Positions 35,003 through 43,320 of a stretch of 64,000 bases of DNA are shown here, in pieces (the first letter of the stretch is position 1; every line of letters starts with the position of its first letter). The stretch is taken from NCBI RefSeq assembly GCF_003439125.1, contig NZ_QSUU01000002.1, positions 62,001 to 126,000 on the forward strand, written 5' to 3'. Origin of the DNA: Collinsella sp. OM04-5 (GTDB lineage: Bacteria > Actinomycetota > Coriobacteriia > Coriobacteriales > Coriobacteriaceae). A program made the translations under genes and the position numbers. The notes beneath the pieces were generated by a model that saw only the letters and a program-made list of their open reading frames with translations, ran no database searches and had not been told where the DNA came from.

Positions 35003-36082
35003 TTACTCCTCCTCGGGGTACACGACTCCCCAGTCGGCGCGTAGCTTGGTCATCAGCTCCATAACATCAGAAGCATAGCCCAGAAGCTCACGCTTAGAGT
35101 CGTCGCCGGCAACGGCCTTCTCAAGATCGGCCATCTCATAGCAAAGGGCGTAAGCCTCGGTGCCGGCGTGGACCTCCTCGCGGTGGCCGTCCGCAGTCCA
35201 CACGATAGTCGCGTGATCGGCGCGCGGATACTCGTTGACCTCGATATAGCACTTATCGAAGCTAATAATCGAGCGCTTGGGTTGCTTGGAGTGGAGCGTG
35301 AGGCTCACAACACCCAGCTGCTGCTCGGCATTACGGCAGACGATGCCGCCCGCAACGTCAACACCGGTCTCACAGGTGTTGCCCAACGAAACGACCTCAA
35401 TGGGCTGGCTTGCCATAAAGAGACGCATGACGGACAGGGCATACACGCCAATGTCGAGCATGGCACCGCCAGCAAGGTTGCGGTTGTAGAAGCGATTGGT
35501 CAGATCGCCGTACTCCTTGTAGCTACCAAAGTTGAGCTGGGCGAGGTTCATGCGACCAAACTCGCCGGCATCCATGCGACGGCGCAGCTCTTGATACAAG
35601 GGCATATGAAGCACCGTGGTGGCGTCCATGAGGACGACGTTGTGCTCGTCGGCGATGGCACGCGCCTCGTCGAGCTCAGCGGAATTGAGGGTAATGGCTT
35701 TCTCGCAGAGCACGTGCTTGCCGGCGGCCAGCGCGTCACGCAGATAGGTGATATGCGTGTTGTGCGGCGTGGTGATATAGACGGCGTCGATGCCCGGATC
35801 GGCGTAGAGGTCCTCAACCGATTCATAGACCTTCTCGATGCCATACTGCTCAGCAAAAGCCTGAGCCTTGGACAGCGTACGGTTGGCGACGCCCGCAAGC
35901 TTGCGGCCGGCAAGAGCGAGAGACTGGGCCATCTGGTTGGCGATAACGCCGCACCCGATCACAGCCCAACGAAGCTCGGGAGCCGTAAAGATATCATCGG
36001 GGAATGGCTTGTCCTGGACCGAAGCGAACGCTGCTTTTGCGGCTGCCGCGGCGTCGAGCGGAGCCTGCTTGGAATCTGCCAT
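35003..36082 (-). CDS. Gfo/Idh/MocA-family oxidoreductase
   Basis: NAD(P)-dependent sugar or polyol dehydrogenase-like protein, 359 residues. The Rossmann motif is WAVIGCGVIANQMAQSLA near residue 40, then YITTPHNTH and HVLCEKAI (the EKP-type lysine motif with Ala for Pro), and a C-terminal GGAMLDIGVY. It precedes a DeoR regulator in an operon and has its own promoter/operator region upstream. Substrate cannot be assigned. Confidence 0.85.
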   Translation of the reverse strand: MADSKQAPLDAAAAAKAAFASVQDKPFPDDIFTAPELRWAVIGCGVIANQMAQSLALAGRKLAGVANRTLSKAQAFAEQYGIEKVYESVEDLYADPGIDAVYITTPHNTHITYLRDALAAGKHVLCEKAITLNSAELDEARAIADEHNVVLMDATTVLHMPLYQELRRRMDAGEFGRMNLAQLNFGSYKEYGDLTNRFYNRNLAGGAMLDIGVYALSVMRLFMASQPIEVVSLGNTCETGVDVAGGIVCRNAEQQLGVVSLTLHSKQPKRSIISFDKCYIEVNEYPRADHATIVWTADGHREEVHAGTEAYALCYEMADLEKAVAGDDSKRELLGYASDVMELMTKLRADWGVVYPEEE

Positions 36083-36137
36083 TATGTGCCTCCTGTGTCA
36101 TAGAACGCCTTGCTTTCTGACAGCTCTATATTCGCAC

Positions 36138-36260
36138 AAACACGCGCTTCTGTGCGCGTTTTTGCGTATCTCACCGCTAAACGGTCATTGTTGTCCCGAA
36201 AACGGCGCATCTATACGCATGGGTGTGCAATTAACGCAATCTAACGCGCATAAACGCGCA
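36138..36260 (-). promoter_or_regulatory. Promoter and repeat operators of the oxidoreductase-DeoR operon
   Basis: On the minus strand TTGCGT (36239-36234) and TATAGA (36215-36210) are 18 bp apart. ACGCGCA direct repeats at 36244 and 36254 lie upstream; a palindrome AAACACGCGC/GCGCGTTTTT near 36138-36163 lies downstream. Such repeats suit DeoR-type autoregulation. Confidence 0.5.
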
Positions 36261-36310
36261 CACAAGCAATTTGTACAGCGCACCCGCTCATCTATGCTTG
36301 CCCATTAAGG

Positions 36311-36341
36311 GCACTCATTTAAGTCTGTCCCCAATGAGTGC
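36311..36341. repeat. Hairpin with CTGTCCC loop past the rplX terminator
   Basis: GCACTCATT and AATGAGTGC form a perfect 9-bp stem around a loop holding GTCTGTCCCC. It lies beyond the rplX terminator and belongs to a set of hairpins in the window with the same GGGACAG-type loop. Confidence 0.55.
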
Positions 36342-36355
36342 AATGAGTAGGGATA

Positions 36356-36390
36356 GAAAAAGGCCCGGGTGCCGTGGCATCCGGGCCTTT
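36356..36390 (-). terminator. Strong intrinsic terminator after rplX
   Basis: On the minus strand AAAGGCCCGG pairs with CCGGGCCTTT and is followed by TTTTTCTAT, 27 bases past the rplX stop. It shows that the rplC-rplX transcript ends here and does not continue to rplE. Confidence 0.9.
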
Positions 36391-36416
36391 GCTAGCAACT
36401 TGATGTTGCGGGCAGC

Positions 36417-36722
36417 TTAGAACTTGTGACCGCACTTCTTGCAGACGCGCAGCTTGTTCTTGCCGTCCTTCTCGTGACCGACGCGGGTAACCTTACCGCA
36501 CTCGGGGCAGACGAGATTGACGTTGGAGGCGTCGATGGGAGCCTCCTGCGAAACGATGCCGCCCTGCTGGTTGGCAGCGTTGGGCTTGACGGCCTTCTTG
36601 ACGACCGAAACGCCCTCGACAACGACCTTGTTCTCGGCGGGGAGAGCACGCAGGACAACGCCCTGCTTGCCGCGATCCTTACCAGAGAGAACCTGGACCT
36701 TATCGCCCTTCTTGATATACAT
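36417..36722 (-). CDS. rplX: 50S ribosomal protein L24 (uL24)
   Basis: Assembly-initiator protein, 101 residues. The KOW motif is at the N-terminus ([18 protein letters not shown]), followed by the [16 protein letters not shown] segment and a zinc-ribbon-like CPECGK...CKKCG end. It is the last gene of the rplC-rplX block, directly before a terminator; its usual neighbour rplE is 33 kb away. Confidence 0.96.
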   Translation of the reverse strand: MYIKKGDKVQVLSGKDRGKQGVVLRALPAENKVVVEGVSVVKKAVKPNAANQQGGIVSQEAPIDASNVNLVCPECGKVTRVGHEKDGKNKLRVCKKCGHKF

Positions 36723-36735
36723 ATATCTCCCCTAA

Positions 36736-37104
36736 CTACAGGGTCTCGGGAGCGAGCGAGACGATCTTCATGTACTTCTTGTCACGAAGCTCGCGAGCGA
36801 CGGGCCCGAAGATACGGGTGCCGACGGGCGAACCATCGTTGTTGATGACAACGCAGGCGTTCTCATCAAAGCGAATGTAGGAGCCATCCTTGCGGCGGAT
36901 CTCCTTAACGGTGCGAACGACGACGCAACGGACAACGTCCTTCTTCTTGACGTTGGCGCCAGGGGTAGCCTCCTGGACAGCACCGATGAACACATCGCCG
37001 ATGCCTGCATAACGACGCTTGGAACCGCCAAGCACCTTGATGCAGCGAATCTTGCGAGCGCCGGAGTTGTCGGCGACGTTCAGCATGGTTTGCATCTGAA
37101 TCAT
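36736..37104 (-). CDS. rplN: 50S ribosomal protein L14 (uL14)
   Basis: Highly conserved 122-residue protein beginning [19 protein letters not shown], with VVNNDGSP-like [22 protein letters not shown] near the end. It is 13 bases upstream of rplX in normal order. Confidence 0.97.
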   Translation of the reverse strand: MIQMQTMLNVADNSGARKIRCIKVLGGSKRRYAGIGDVFIGAVQEATPGANVKKKDVVRCVVVRTVKEIRRKDGSYIRFDENACVVINNDGSPVGTRIFGPVARELRDKKYMKIVSLAPETL

Positions 37105-37222
37105 GGTAGATGTTCCTCCGAACTAAGAACCGAAGAGAGGTGCGCAGCCTTTATACGGCCCGTGGTATGCAAGCCAGGCATACGCACATCTTCGGAAACG
37201 TACAAGTCGTAAGAGCGACTGC

Positions 37223-37483
37223 TTATTTAGCGCGCTCGACGACCTCGATGAGGCGCCAACGCTTCATCTTGGACATAGGACGGGTCTCCATAACGCGGAC
37301 GGTGTCGCCCACGCCAGCCGTGCACTCCTCGTCGTGAGCGTGCAGCTTCTTGGAGCTGGTCATCATCTTGCCGTACTTGGGGTGACGCTTGCGCTCGGTG
37401 ATGGTGACAACAATGGTCTTGGCACCGGAGACGGAGGTAACGACACCCGTACGGACCTTACGCGAGTTACGCGAATCAGTCAT
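37223..37483 (-). CDS. rpsQ: 30S ribosomal protein S17 (uS17)
   Basis: An 86-residue OB-fold protein binding 16S rRNA. TGVVTSVSGAKTIVVTI and RHPKYGKMM are diagnostic. A 118-bp gap with a GTATGC/GCATAC hairpin separates it from rplN, larger than other spacings in this block. Confidence 0.96.
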   Translation of the reverse strand: MTDSRNSRKVRTGVVTSVSGAKTIVVTITERKRHPKYGKMMTSSKKLHAHDEECTAGVGDTVRVMETRPMSKMKRWRLIEVVERAK

Positions 37484-37499
37484 GTTCTCTCCTTAGGTC

Positions 37500-37715
37500 C
37501 TACTCGGCGACAGCGGACTTCTCCGCTGCAATCTCGCGGGCGCGCTGCTCCGTGAGGACGCGAGCGATGTCCTTCTTCACGGTGTTGACGCGAGCGGTGT
37601 TGTCCAGCTGGCTGGTGGCCATCTGGAAACGAAGGTTAAAGAGCTCGGCGCGCATTTCCTTCAGCTTCTCAACGAGCTGAGCGTCCGAGAGCTCACGAAT
37701 CTCTGCGGGCTTCAT
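37500..37715 (-). CDS. rpmC: 50S ribosomal protein L29 (uL29)
   Basis: A 71-residue two-helix protein at the tunnel exit. The pattern EIRELSDAQLVEKLKEMRAE then LFNLRFQMATSQL is typical. The start ATG overlaps the rplP stop by one base (TAATG), implying coupled translation. Confidence 0.95.
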   Translation of the reverse strand: MKPAEIRELSDAQLVEKLKEMRAELFNLRFQMATSQLDNTARVNTVKKDIARVLTEQRAREIAAEKSAVAE

Positions 37716-38218
37716 TAGTTCTCCTCCTTGGCGGCGGCGGCGTCCTCAGCAGCCCACTTGGCCTCGAGAGCGGCCTCCTCAGCCATCTCCTTCTGGATGC
37801 GCTGCTCAGCGTTCTTGGCAGCAACAATCTTGGTCTTGATGGGAAGCTTGTGCTGTGCAAGACGCAGAGCCTCGCGAGCGACCTCCTCGGGCACGCCCTT
37901 GACCTCGAACATGATGCGGCCGGGCTTGACGACGGCCACCCACTCCTCGGGGTTACCCTTACCAGAACCCATGCGAGTCTCGGCAGGCTTCTTGGTGATG
38001 GGCTTATCGGGGAAGATCGTGATGTACACACGACCGCCACGCTTCATGTAGCGGGTCATGGCAATACGAGCGGCCTCGATCTGACGGTTGGTGATCCAAT
38101 GGGCCTCGAGAGCCTGGATACCAAACTCGCCGAAATGCAGCTCGGTATTACCCTTGGCCTGGCCCTTCATGGAGCCACGCTGCACCTTGCGGTGAAGAAT
38201 ACGCTTAGGGGCAAGCAC
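37715..38218 (-). CDS. rplP: 50S ribosomal protein L16 (uL16) with C-terminal extension
   Basis: A 167-residue L16; the family is usually about 137-144 residues. [15 protein letters not shown] at the start and [16 protein letters not shown] mark the normal core. About 30 extra residues rich in Ala, Glu and Lys follow ([21 protein letters not shown]). The start is a GTG overlapping the rpsC stop (TAGTG), so translation is coupled. Confidence 0.95.
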   Translation of the reverse strand: MLAPKRILHRKVQRGSMKGQAKGNTELHFGEFGIQALEAHWITNRQIEAARIAMTRYMKRGGRVYITIFPDKPITKKPAETRMGSGKGNPEEWVAVVKPGRIMFEVKGVPEEVAREALRLAQHKLPIKTKIVAAKNAEQRIQKEMAEEAALEAKWAAEDAAAAKEEN

Positions 38219-38928
38219 TACTGACCCCTCCTCTCGGAGTTACGACGACGAGGACGGGAAGAGCCCTCGAGTGCAGGGTTGGGAACAGGCTGGCCCGGGA
38301 GCTTCTCGCCCAGGTAGATCCAGACCTTCACGCCGCAGGCACCCATGGTGGTGCTGGCGACAGCCGTGCCGTAGTCGATCTTGGCACGAAGGGTGTGCAG
38401 AGGCACGCGACCCTCACGGTACCACTCACGACGGCCCATCTCGGCACCGCCGAGACGACCGGAGCACTGGATACGGATGCCCTTGGCACCGGCCTTGCGG
38501 GCGGACTGGACAGCCTTGCGCATAGCGCGACGGAAGGCAACGCGGCCCTCGAGCTGCTCAGCGATGGACTGAGCAACGAGGTTGGCGTCGAGCTCGGGGC
38601 GCTTGATCTCGACAACGTCGACGGAGAGCTGGCCCTTGGAGACGCCAGCGACCTTCTCGAGCTCGGTGCGGAGGGTATCGATCTCGGCACCCTTCTTACC
38701 GATGACAACGCCGGGGCGAGCGGTGAGGATGATAACCTTCACCTTGTCGCCAGCGCGCTCGATCTCGACGCGGGAGACAGCTGCGCGGGAAAGACGCTTC
38801 TCGAGGTACTTGCGGATCTCGAGATCGTTACCGAGGGTCTTAGCGTAATCCTTCTCTGCGAACCAGCGGGAGCGCCAGTTCTCGGTGATGCCAAGACGGA
38901 AGCCGGTGGGGTAGACTTTCTGACCCAT
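38218..38928 (-). CDS. rpsC: 30S ribosomal protein S3 (uS3)
   Basis: A 236-residue protein of the mRNA entry channel. It starts [15 protein letters not shown]; the KH domain holds [17 protein letters not shown]; the C-terminal half has [20 protein letters not shown] and [19 protein letters not shown]. Standard order rplV-rpsC-rplP. Confidence 0.97.
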   Translation of the reverse strand: MGQKVYPTGFRLGITENWRSRWFAEKDYAKTLGNDLEIRKYLEKRLSRAAVSRVEIERAGDKVKVIILTARPGVVIGKKGAEIDTLRTELEKVAGVSKGQLSVDVVEIKRPELDANLVAQSIAEQLEGRVAFRRAMRKAVQSARKAGAKGIRIQCSGRLGGAEMGRREWYREGRVPLHTLRAKIDYGTAVASTTMGACGVKVWIYLGEKLPGQPVPNPALEGSSRPRRRNSERRGQ

Positions 38929-38934
38929 ACAGCT

Positions 38935-39306
38935 TTACGCCTCCTTTCGAGGAGCAACGACGACGGTGATGTGGGAAGTACGCTTCAGAATGCGAGAAGC
39001 GGAACCCTTGGCGCGGGGACGGATGCGCTTAAGCGTCGGACCCTCGTCAACATAGGCAGCGGCGACAACCAGGTTGTCGGCACGCAGACCGTTGTTGTTC
39101 TCGGCGTTCGCAACGGCGGAACGGAGAACCTTCTCGACATCCACGGCGACGGCGCGGTCGCAGAAGTGGAGGATGTCGAAGGCCTGAGCGACAGGCTTGC
39201 GGCGGATCAGATCGACCACCAGGCGGGCCTTGCTGGGGGAAACACGCACGTACTTAGCGACGGCGCGAACCTCGGTGGCCTCAGTTTCAATAGACTTAGT
39301 TGCCAT
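38935..39306 (-). CDS. rplV: 50S ribosomal protein L22 (uL22)
   Basis: L22 lines the exit tunnel; 123 residues. [19 protein letters not shown] and the hairpin-loop region [17 protein letters not shown] are conserved; macrolide-resistance loop changes are not evident. Seven bases upstream of rpsC. Confidence 0.96.
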   Translation of the reverse strand: MATKSIETEATEVRAVAKYVRVSPSKARLVVDLIRRKPVAQAFDILHFCDRAVAVDVEKVLRSAVANAENNNGLRADNLVVAAAYVDEGPTLKRIRPRAKGSASRILKRTSHITVVVAPRKEA

Positions 39307-39320
39307 TTACGGTTAACCCC

Positions 39321-39581
39321 CTATTTGGCCTTGTGGCCACGGAACGTACGAGTCGGCGCGAACTCGCCGAGCTTGTGACCAACCATGGACTCGGTAACAT
39401 ACACGGGCACATGCTTGCGGCCGTCGTGGACGGCGATGGTGTGACCAACCATCTCGGGGAAGATGGTGGACGCGCGGGACCAGGTCTTCACGACGTCCTT
39501 CTTGCCAGCCTCGTTCATCGCGGTGATACGCGAGAGAAGGCGAGTCTCCACGAACGGGCCCTTTTTGAGACTTCTGCTCAT
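39321..39581 (-). CDS. rpsS: 30S ribosomal protein S19 (uS19)
   Basis: An 86-residue protein of the small-subunit head, starting [12 protein letters not shown] and containing [20 protein letters not shown] and [13 protein letters not shown]. Standard position between rplB and rplV. Confidence 0.97.
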   Translation of the reverse strand: MSRSLKKGPFVETRLLSRITAMNEAGKKDVVKTWSRASTIFPEMVGHTIAVHDGRKHVPVYVTESMVGHKLGEFAPTRTFRGHKAK

Positions 39582-39613
39582 AAGTGCTTTCTCCTAAAAC
39601 TCGGTATCCGAAA

Positions 39614-40444
39614 TTACTTCTTACGGCGACGAATGATGTGCTGGTTCGAGACCTTCTTCTTCTTGCGCGTACGAAGGCCCTTCGTCGGCTTACCCCAGGG
39701 GGTAACAGAGGGACGACCAGAGGTGTGGTTCTTGCCCTCGCCACCGCCGTGCGGGTGGTCGACAGGGTTCATGACGGTACCGCGGACGGTCGGGCGCACG
39801 TTCATGTGACGCTTACGGCCGGCCTTGCCGATGACGATGTTGGCGTGATCGGCGTTGCCGACCTCACCGACGGTGGCACGGCAGGTAACGAGGATGCGAC
39901 GCATCTCGGAGGAAGGCATACGGACGATAGCGTACTTGCCCTCCTTACCCATCAGCTGGCAGGAGTTACCGGCGGAACGGGCGATAGCGGCGCCCTTGCC
40001 CGGCTGGAACTCGACGGCGTGGATGAGCGTACCGACGGGGATGTCGGCGAGGGGCAGAGCGTTGCCCGGCTTGATGTCGGCGTCAGAACCGGACATGACG
40101 GTCTGACCGACCTCGAGGCCCTTGGGGGCCAGGATGTAGCGCTTCTCACCGTCAGCGTAGTGCAGCAGAGCGATGCGAGCGGAACGGTTCGGATCGTACT
40201 CGATCGTGGCAACCTTGGCGGGCACGCCGTCCTTGTTGCGCTTGAAGTCGATCACGCGGTAACGACGCTTCACGCCGCCGCCCTGGTGGCGGGTGGTGAT
40301 GCGGCCGTTGTTGTTACGACCGGCCTTCTTGGGCAGGGGCTCGAGAAGAGACTTCTCGGGCTTGGTGCAGGTGATCTCGGAGAAATCGGAGATCGTCTGC
40401 CAACGCCTACCAGCGGAGGTCGGCTTAAGGTGCTTTACAGCCAT
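39614..40444 (-). CDS. rplB: 50S ribosomal protein L2 (uL2)
   Basis: Peptidyl-transferase-centre protein, 276 residues from [31 protein letters not shown] and the essential C-terminal [15 protein letters not shown] are present. The ATG at 40444 has AAAGGGA upstream; the frame stays open further 5' without support. It is separated from rplW by an unusual 179-bp gap containing a hairpin and a promoter-like motif. Confidence 0.97.
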   Translation of the reverse strand: MAVKHLKPTSAGRRWQTISDFSEITCTKPEKSLLEPLPKKAGRNNNGRITTRHQGGGVKRRYRVIDFKRNKDGVPAKVATIEYDPNRSARIALLHYADGEKRYILAPKGLEVGQTVMSGSDADIKPGNALPLADIPVGTLIHAVEFQPGKGAAIARSAGNSCQLMGKEGKYAIVRMPSSEMRRILVTCRATVGEVGNADHANIVIGKAGRKRHMNVRPTVRGTVMNPVDHPHGGGEGKNHTSGRPSVTPWGKPTKGLRTRKKKKVSNQHIIRRRKK

Positions 40445-40523
40445 TACAATCCCTTTCAATAGGAATCCGTTAGCCATCGCAGACAGGGATTCGAGGTTCT
40501 GCCTCGGGTGCGATGACACCGGA

Positions 40524-40606
40524 CGTATACACGGTTCCGGGCGTGTCCATTTTATACGCCCAAAACCTTGAGCTCTCGCCTCCCCTATTTGGGAGGCATG
40601 AGCTCA
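40524..40606 (-). promoter_or_regulatory. Attenuator-like hairpin and shared leader motif between rplW and rplB
   Basis: A nested stem (TGAGCTC/GAGCTCA outside, GCCTCCC/GGGAGGC inside, 40569-40606) follows rplW; on the minus strand it is followed after four bases by TTTT. Next comes GGACACGCCCGGAACCGTGT (40549-40530) and TATACG, nearly identical to a motif in the rplC leader. Premature termination or re-initiation within the operon is possible. Confidence 0.45.
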
Positions 40607-40623
40607 CTCAACAGCAGCGAGTC

Positions 40624-40911
40624 TTAGGCCTGGTTGCCAAAGACCTCGATGGTGTCGCCCTCGGCCAGCGTGACGATGGCCTTCTTCCAAGAACGGGTCT
40701 TGCCGGCGACATAGCGCACGCGCTTGGTCTTGGGCTTGACCGTCAGGGTGTTCACGCGAACGACCTTGACGCCGAAGATCTCCTCGACAGCGTCCTTGAT
40801 CTGATACTTGTTAGCATCCTTGGCGACCTCGAACGTGTACTTGTTCTGCTCCATGCCGGAGAAGGAACGCTCGGACACGATCGGACGGATGATGATCTCG
40901 TGGGCGGTCAT
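40624..40911 (-). CDS. rplW: 50S ribosomal protein L23 (uL23)
   Basis: A 95-residue tunnel-exit protein that docks trigger factor and SRP. It starts MTAHEIIIRPIVSERS and contains EEIFGVKVVRVNTLTVKPK. It begins immediately after the rplD stop. Confidence 0.96.
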   Translation of the reverse strand: MTAHEIIIRPIVSERSFSGMEQNKYTFEVAKDANKYQIKDAVEEIFGVKVVRVNTLTVKPKTKRVRYVAGKTRSWKKAIVTLAEGDTIEVFGNQA

Positions 40912-41538
40912 TTATGCAAGCACCTCCCCGAAGTGAGCGGCGATGTCGGCGGGCATCAGCACAGCGTTGTTGTTGACGAGATCGTAGGTGTTGGCCTCGT
41001 CGGCGGTGATGATGAACGTCTTGGGAATGTTGCGGAACGACAGGTAGGCGTTGACGTCCTCGTCGCGAACGATGATGGTCAGACGCTTGCCCTCAAGGCC
41101 GAGAGCCTTGAGCATGGCGACAGCAGCCTTGGTGGAAGGCTTCTCGAAGCCGTAGTCGTCGACGAGCACGAGCTCGCCATCGGCCAGCTTGGCGGACAGC
41201 GCGGAGCGCATAGCCAGCTTGACCTCCTTGTTGTTCATACGCTTAGCGTAGGAACGGGGCTTGGGGGCGAAGACAACGCCACCGTGACGCCACTGGGCAG
41301 CACGGATGGAACCCTGGCGGGCACGGCCGGTGCCCTTCTGACGCCAAGGCTTCTTGCCGCCACCGGAAACCTCAGAGCGACCCTTAGCAGACTGGGTGCC
41401 CTGACGCCAAGAGGCCATCTGGCACTTGACGATGTGGTGCATAACGTGGATGTTCGGCTCAATGCCGTACACCTCAGCGGCGAGCTCGGCCTCGGCGACC
41501 TTCTTGCCCTCGCTGTTCTTTACTTCAAACTTTGCCAT
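40912..41538 (-). CDS. rplD: 50S ribosomal protein L4 (uL4)
   Basis: A 208-residue tunnel-wall protein; in E. coli it autoregulates the S10 operon. The extended loop shows KKPWRQKGTGRARQGS and APKPRSYAKRMNNKE. Standard position after rplC. Confidence 0.97.
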   Translation of the reverse strand: MAKFEVKNSEGKKVAEAELAAEVYGIEPNIHVMHHIVKCQMASWRQGTQSAKGRSEVSGGGKKPWRQKGTGRARQGSIRAAQWRHGGVVFAPKPRSYAKRMNNKEVKLAMRSALSAKLADGELVLVDDYGFEKPSTKAAVAMLKALGLEGKRLTIIVRDEDVNAYLSFRNIPKTFIITADEANTYDLVNNNAVLMPADIAAHFGEVLA

Positions 41539-41584
41539 TTAAGTGTTCTCCTTGGTATGACGCTGGGCTAAATGGGCTGGGCCC

Positions 41585-42205
41585 TTAGGCCATACGGATG
41601 GCGACGAGACCATTCTTGGCACCCGGGACAGCGCCCTTGACCAAGATGAGGTTCTGCTCGGCATCGATGCGGACAACGGAAAGGTTCTTGACGGTAACGC
41701 GCTCGTTACCCATGTGACCGGCCATCTTGACGCCCTTGAGGACGCGCGCAGGATAGGCGCACTGACCGATAGAACCGGGGTGACGCTGGAAGTGAGAACC
41801 ATGCGTCATAGGACCGCGGCGCTGACCCCAGCGCTTGATGCGACCCTGGAAGCCCTTACCCTTGGAGGTACCGATGACGTCGACCTTCTCGACATCAGCG
41901 AAATCAGCGACGGTGACGACCTCGCCGACCTTGTGCTCCTCGCCGTTCTCGACGCGGACCTCACGAAGGAAGCGGACAGGCTCGACGCCAGCCTTGGCGA
42001 AGTGACCAGCCATGGGCTTGTTCACGTTCTTGGCCTTGATGTCGCCGAAACCGATCTGGACGGCGTCATAGCCGTCGGTTGCCTGAGTTTTAACCTGCGA
42101 GACAGCGCAGGGGCCAGCCTGGATGACCGTGACGGGAACGACGTTGTCGTCCTCGTCCCAAACCTGGGTCATGCCAATCTTGCGGCCGAGAATCATGCTG
42201 ATCAA
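41585..42205 (-). CDS. rplC: 50S ribosomal protein L3 (uL3)
   Basis: Early-assembly protein, 206 residues. [18 protein letters not shown] at the start and [17 protein letters not shown] in the W-finger region are diagnostic. The TTG at 42205 is chosen because it leaves four residues before [10 protein letters not shown], as in other Gram-positive L3 proteins, and GGGA is seven bases upstream; an ATG at 42196 is the alternative. It is the first gene of this block: rpsJ, normally directly upstream, is at 56 kb. Confidence 0.95.
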   Translation of the reverse strand: MISMILGRKIGMTQVWDEDDNVVPVTVIQAGPCAVSQVKTQATDGYDAVQIGFGDIKAKNVNKPMAGHFAKAGVEPVRFLREVRVENGEEHKVGEVVTVADFADVEKVDVIGTSKGKGFQGRIKRWGQRRGPMTHGSHFQRHPGSIGQCAYPARVLKGVKMAGHMGNERVTVKNLSVVRIDAEQNLILVKGAVPGAKNGLVAIRMA

Positions 42206-42388
42206 GATATGATCCCAACTCTCGCGTGGTCTTGGGACAATGCGTACACCACCGAGCGTACGCCCCTAGAGGACCACTACTTACACGACGTGCTCCCCAG
42301 CCTTGTATTTCGCCCGGACTACCTGACAACCCTATTAAGCAGGCATTTTGTCCAGCCAGAATACTCCCCTGGTTACACACAGCTGTTT

Positions 42389-42413
42389 AGTATACACGGC
42401 TGCGGGCGTATCC
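42389..42413 (-). promoter_or_regulatory. Candidate rplC promoter with shared GGAYACGCCCG motif
   Basis: On the minus strand GGATACGCCCGCAGCCGTG runs into a TATACT -10, about 185 bases before rplC. No good -35 is present at 16-18 bp. The same GGAYACGCCCG string occurs before rplB (40549-40530) and upstream of the rpsL promoter (59680-59662). The rest of the 42206-42472 leader has no gene. Confidence 0.4.
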
Positions 42414-42472
42414 ATCGAGATTCATATTTCACTCACATTGTTTACGCAGGTAAAGTGCGTGGAGTCGCCTGG

Positions 42473-42609
42473 GCTTGGCAGAGGGGCGGCGAAATATATT
42501 AAGTTTGCTGCTCTACAGTCCTGCGCAAGACGGAAAGCACATTAAGTGCTTTCCTTTGCGTGCGGAACTCGCGACAAACTTAATATATTTCGCCGCACCT
42601 CTGCCAAGC
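42473..42609. repeat. Structured dispersed element, copy 1
   Basis: A 137-nt inverted structure between the phosphatase gene and the rplC leader. The 35-base arms are complementary at 34 positions (GCTTGGCAGAGG...ATATTAAGTTTG). The 67-nt core contains ACAGTCCTGCGC, the hairpin GGAAAGCAC-ATTAA-GTGCTTTCC, and GTGCGGAACTCGCGA. The core plus eight bases on each side (42500-42582) is identical to copy 2 at 59769-59851, whereas the outer arms are unrelated in sequence but still pair. Confidence 0.85.
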
Positions 42610-42654
42610 TCGGGAGACGACACGTTGATGTCTGCTTAACTCTGCTCGTTCAGG

Positions 42655-43281
42655 CTAATGACTTTGTTGGGGGTCCACTATTTGCTGGAGAGTGAACTTG
42701 CATTGGGACCTATCGCCCTCTCCTTGCAAATCTTCCTCGTCAAAATCGAAAATCATGATGGCGCAGTTGGGGAGTTTTGTTGGGAGCTCGTAGCCCTCTG
42801 GGGCTTCAGCCTTGATGAATTGGCGGCTGGCGCTGCCGTGGCTTACTGCTAGGAGGGTTTCGATGCCCTCGGCGCCCATGAGGTTGGTGAGGGTGCCTAC
42901 CATGCGCTCCTGCAGGGCATGACTTCCTTCTCCTCCAAAGGGGACCAGGTCCTCGCCCGGATCCCAGACGTCGGTGGGCAGGGCGTCGTGCGGGCCCTCT
43001 TCGAAGGAGCCGTAGCTGCGCTCGATGATGCCTTCGCAGGGCTCGACTGCGGCGTCCGGACCGAGGAGTTCGCATGCGACGAGACTTGCCGTGTCCATGG
43101 CTCGGCCTAAGGGTGATGAGACCACTTTGTCGGGGACGACGTTGTGGGCTTTGAGCCACGCGGCTGCCATCCCGGCTTGCTGACGACCCAGGTCGGTTAA
43201 CGGTGAATCGCAGCGGCCCTGGACCAGCTTTTTGACGTTGAATTCTGTCTGGCCGTGGCGGAGTAGATATAGCTTCTTCAT
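42655..43281 (-). CDS. Histidine phosphatase (phosphoglycerate mutase-like)
   Basis: A 208-residue member of the histidine phosphatase superfamily. The catalytic RHG motif is in LYLLRHGQTEFNVKKLVQGR, followed by PLTDLGRQQA; the second His is in LLAVSHGSASRQF. Close in form to GpmB/CobC-type proteins; true phosphoglycerate mutase activity cannot be assumed. Same strand as the upstream efflux gene, 39 bases away. Confidence 0.85.
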   Translation of the reverse strand: MKKLYLLRHGQTEFNVKKLVQGRCDSPLTDLGRQQAGMAAAWLKAHNVVPDKVVSSPLGRAMDTASLVACELLGPDAAVEPCEGIIERSYGSFEEGPHDALPTDVWDPGEDLVPFGGEGSHALQERMVGTLTNLMGAEGIETLLAVSHGSASRQFIKAEAPEGYELPTKLPNCAIMIFDFDEEDLQGEGDRSQCKFTLQQIVDPQQSH

Positions 43282-43320
43282 GCTCTCCCCTTCTGCATCA
43301 TTTGCTTTATCGGCTCGGCC

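Noticed and set aside
3233..36416. Misassembly as the explanation for the split spc operon
   Set aside because: A strong terminator directly after rplX and a candidate promoter before rplE fit a stable natural arrangement. It cannot be excluded without reads, so it is kept as the refutation test.
3233..36416. The purine island as an integrated mobile element
   Set aside because: No integrase, transposase, tRNA junction or direct-repeat attachment sites were found at either edge.
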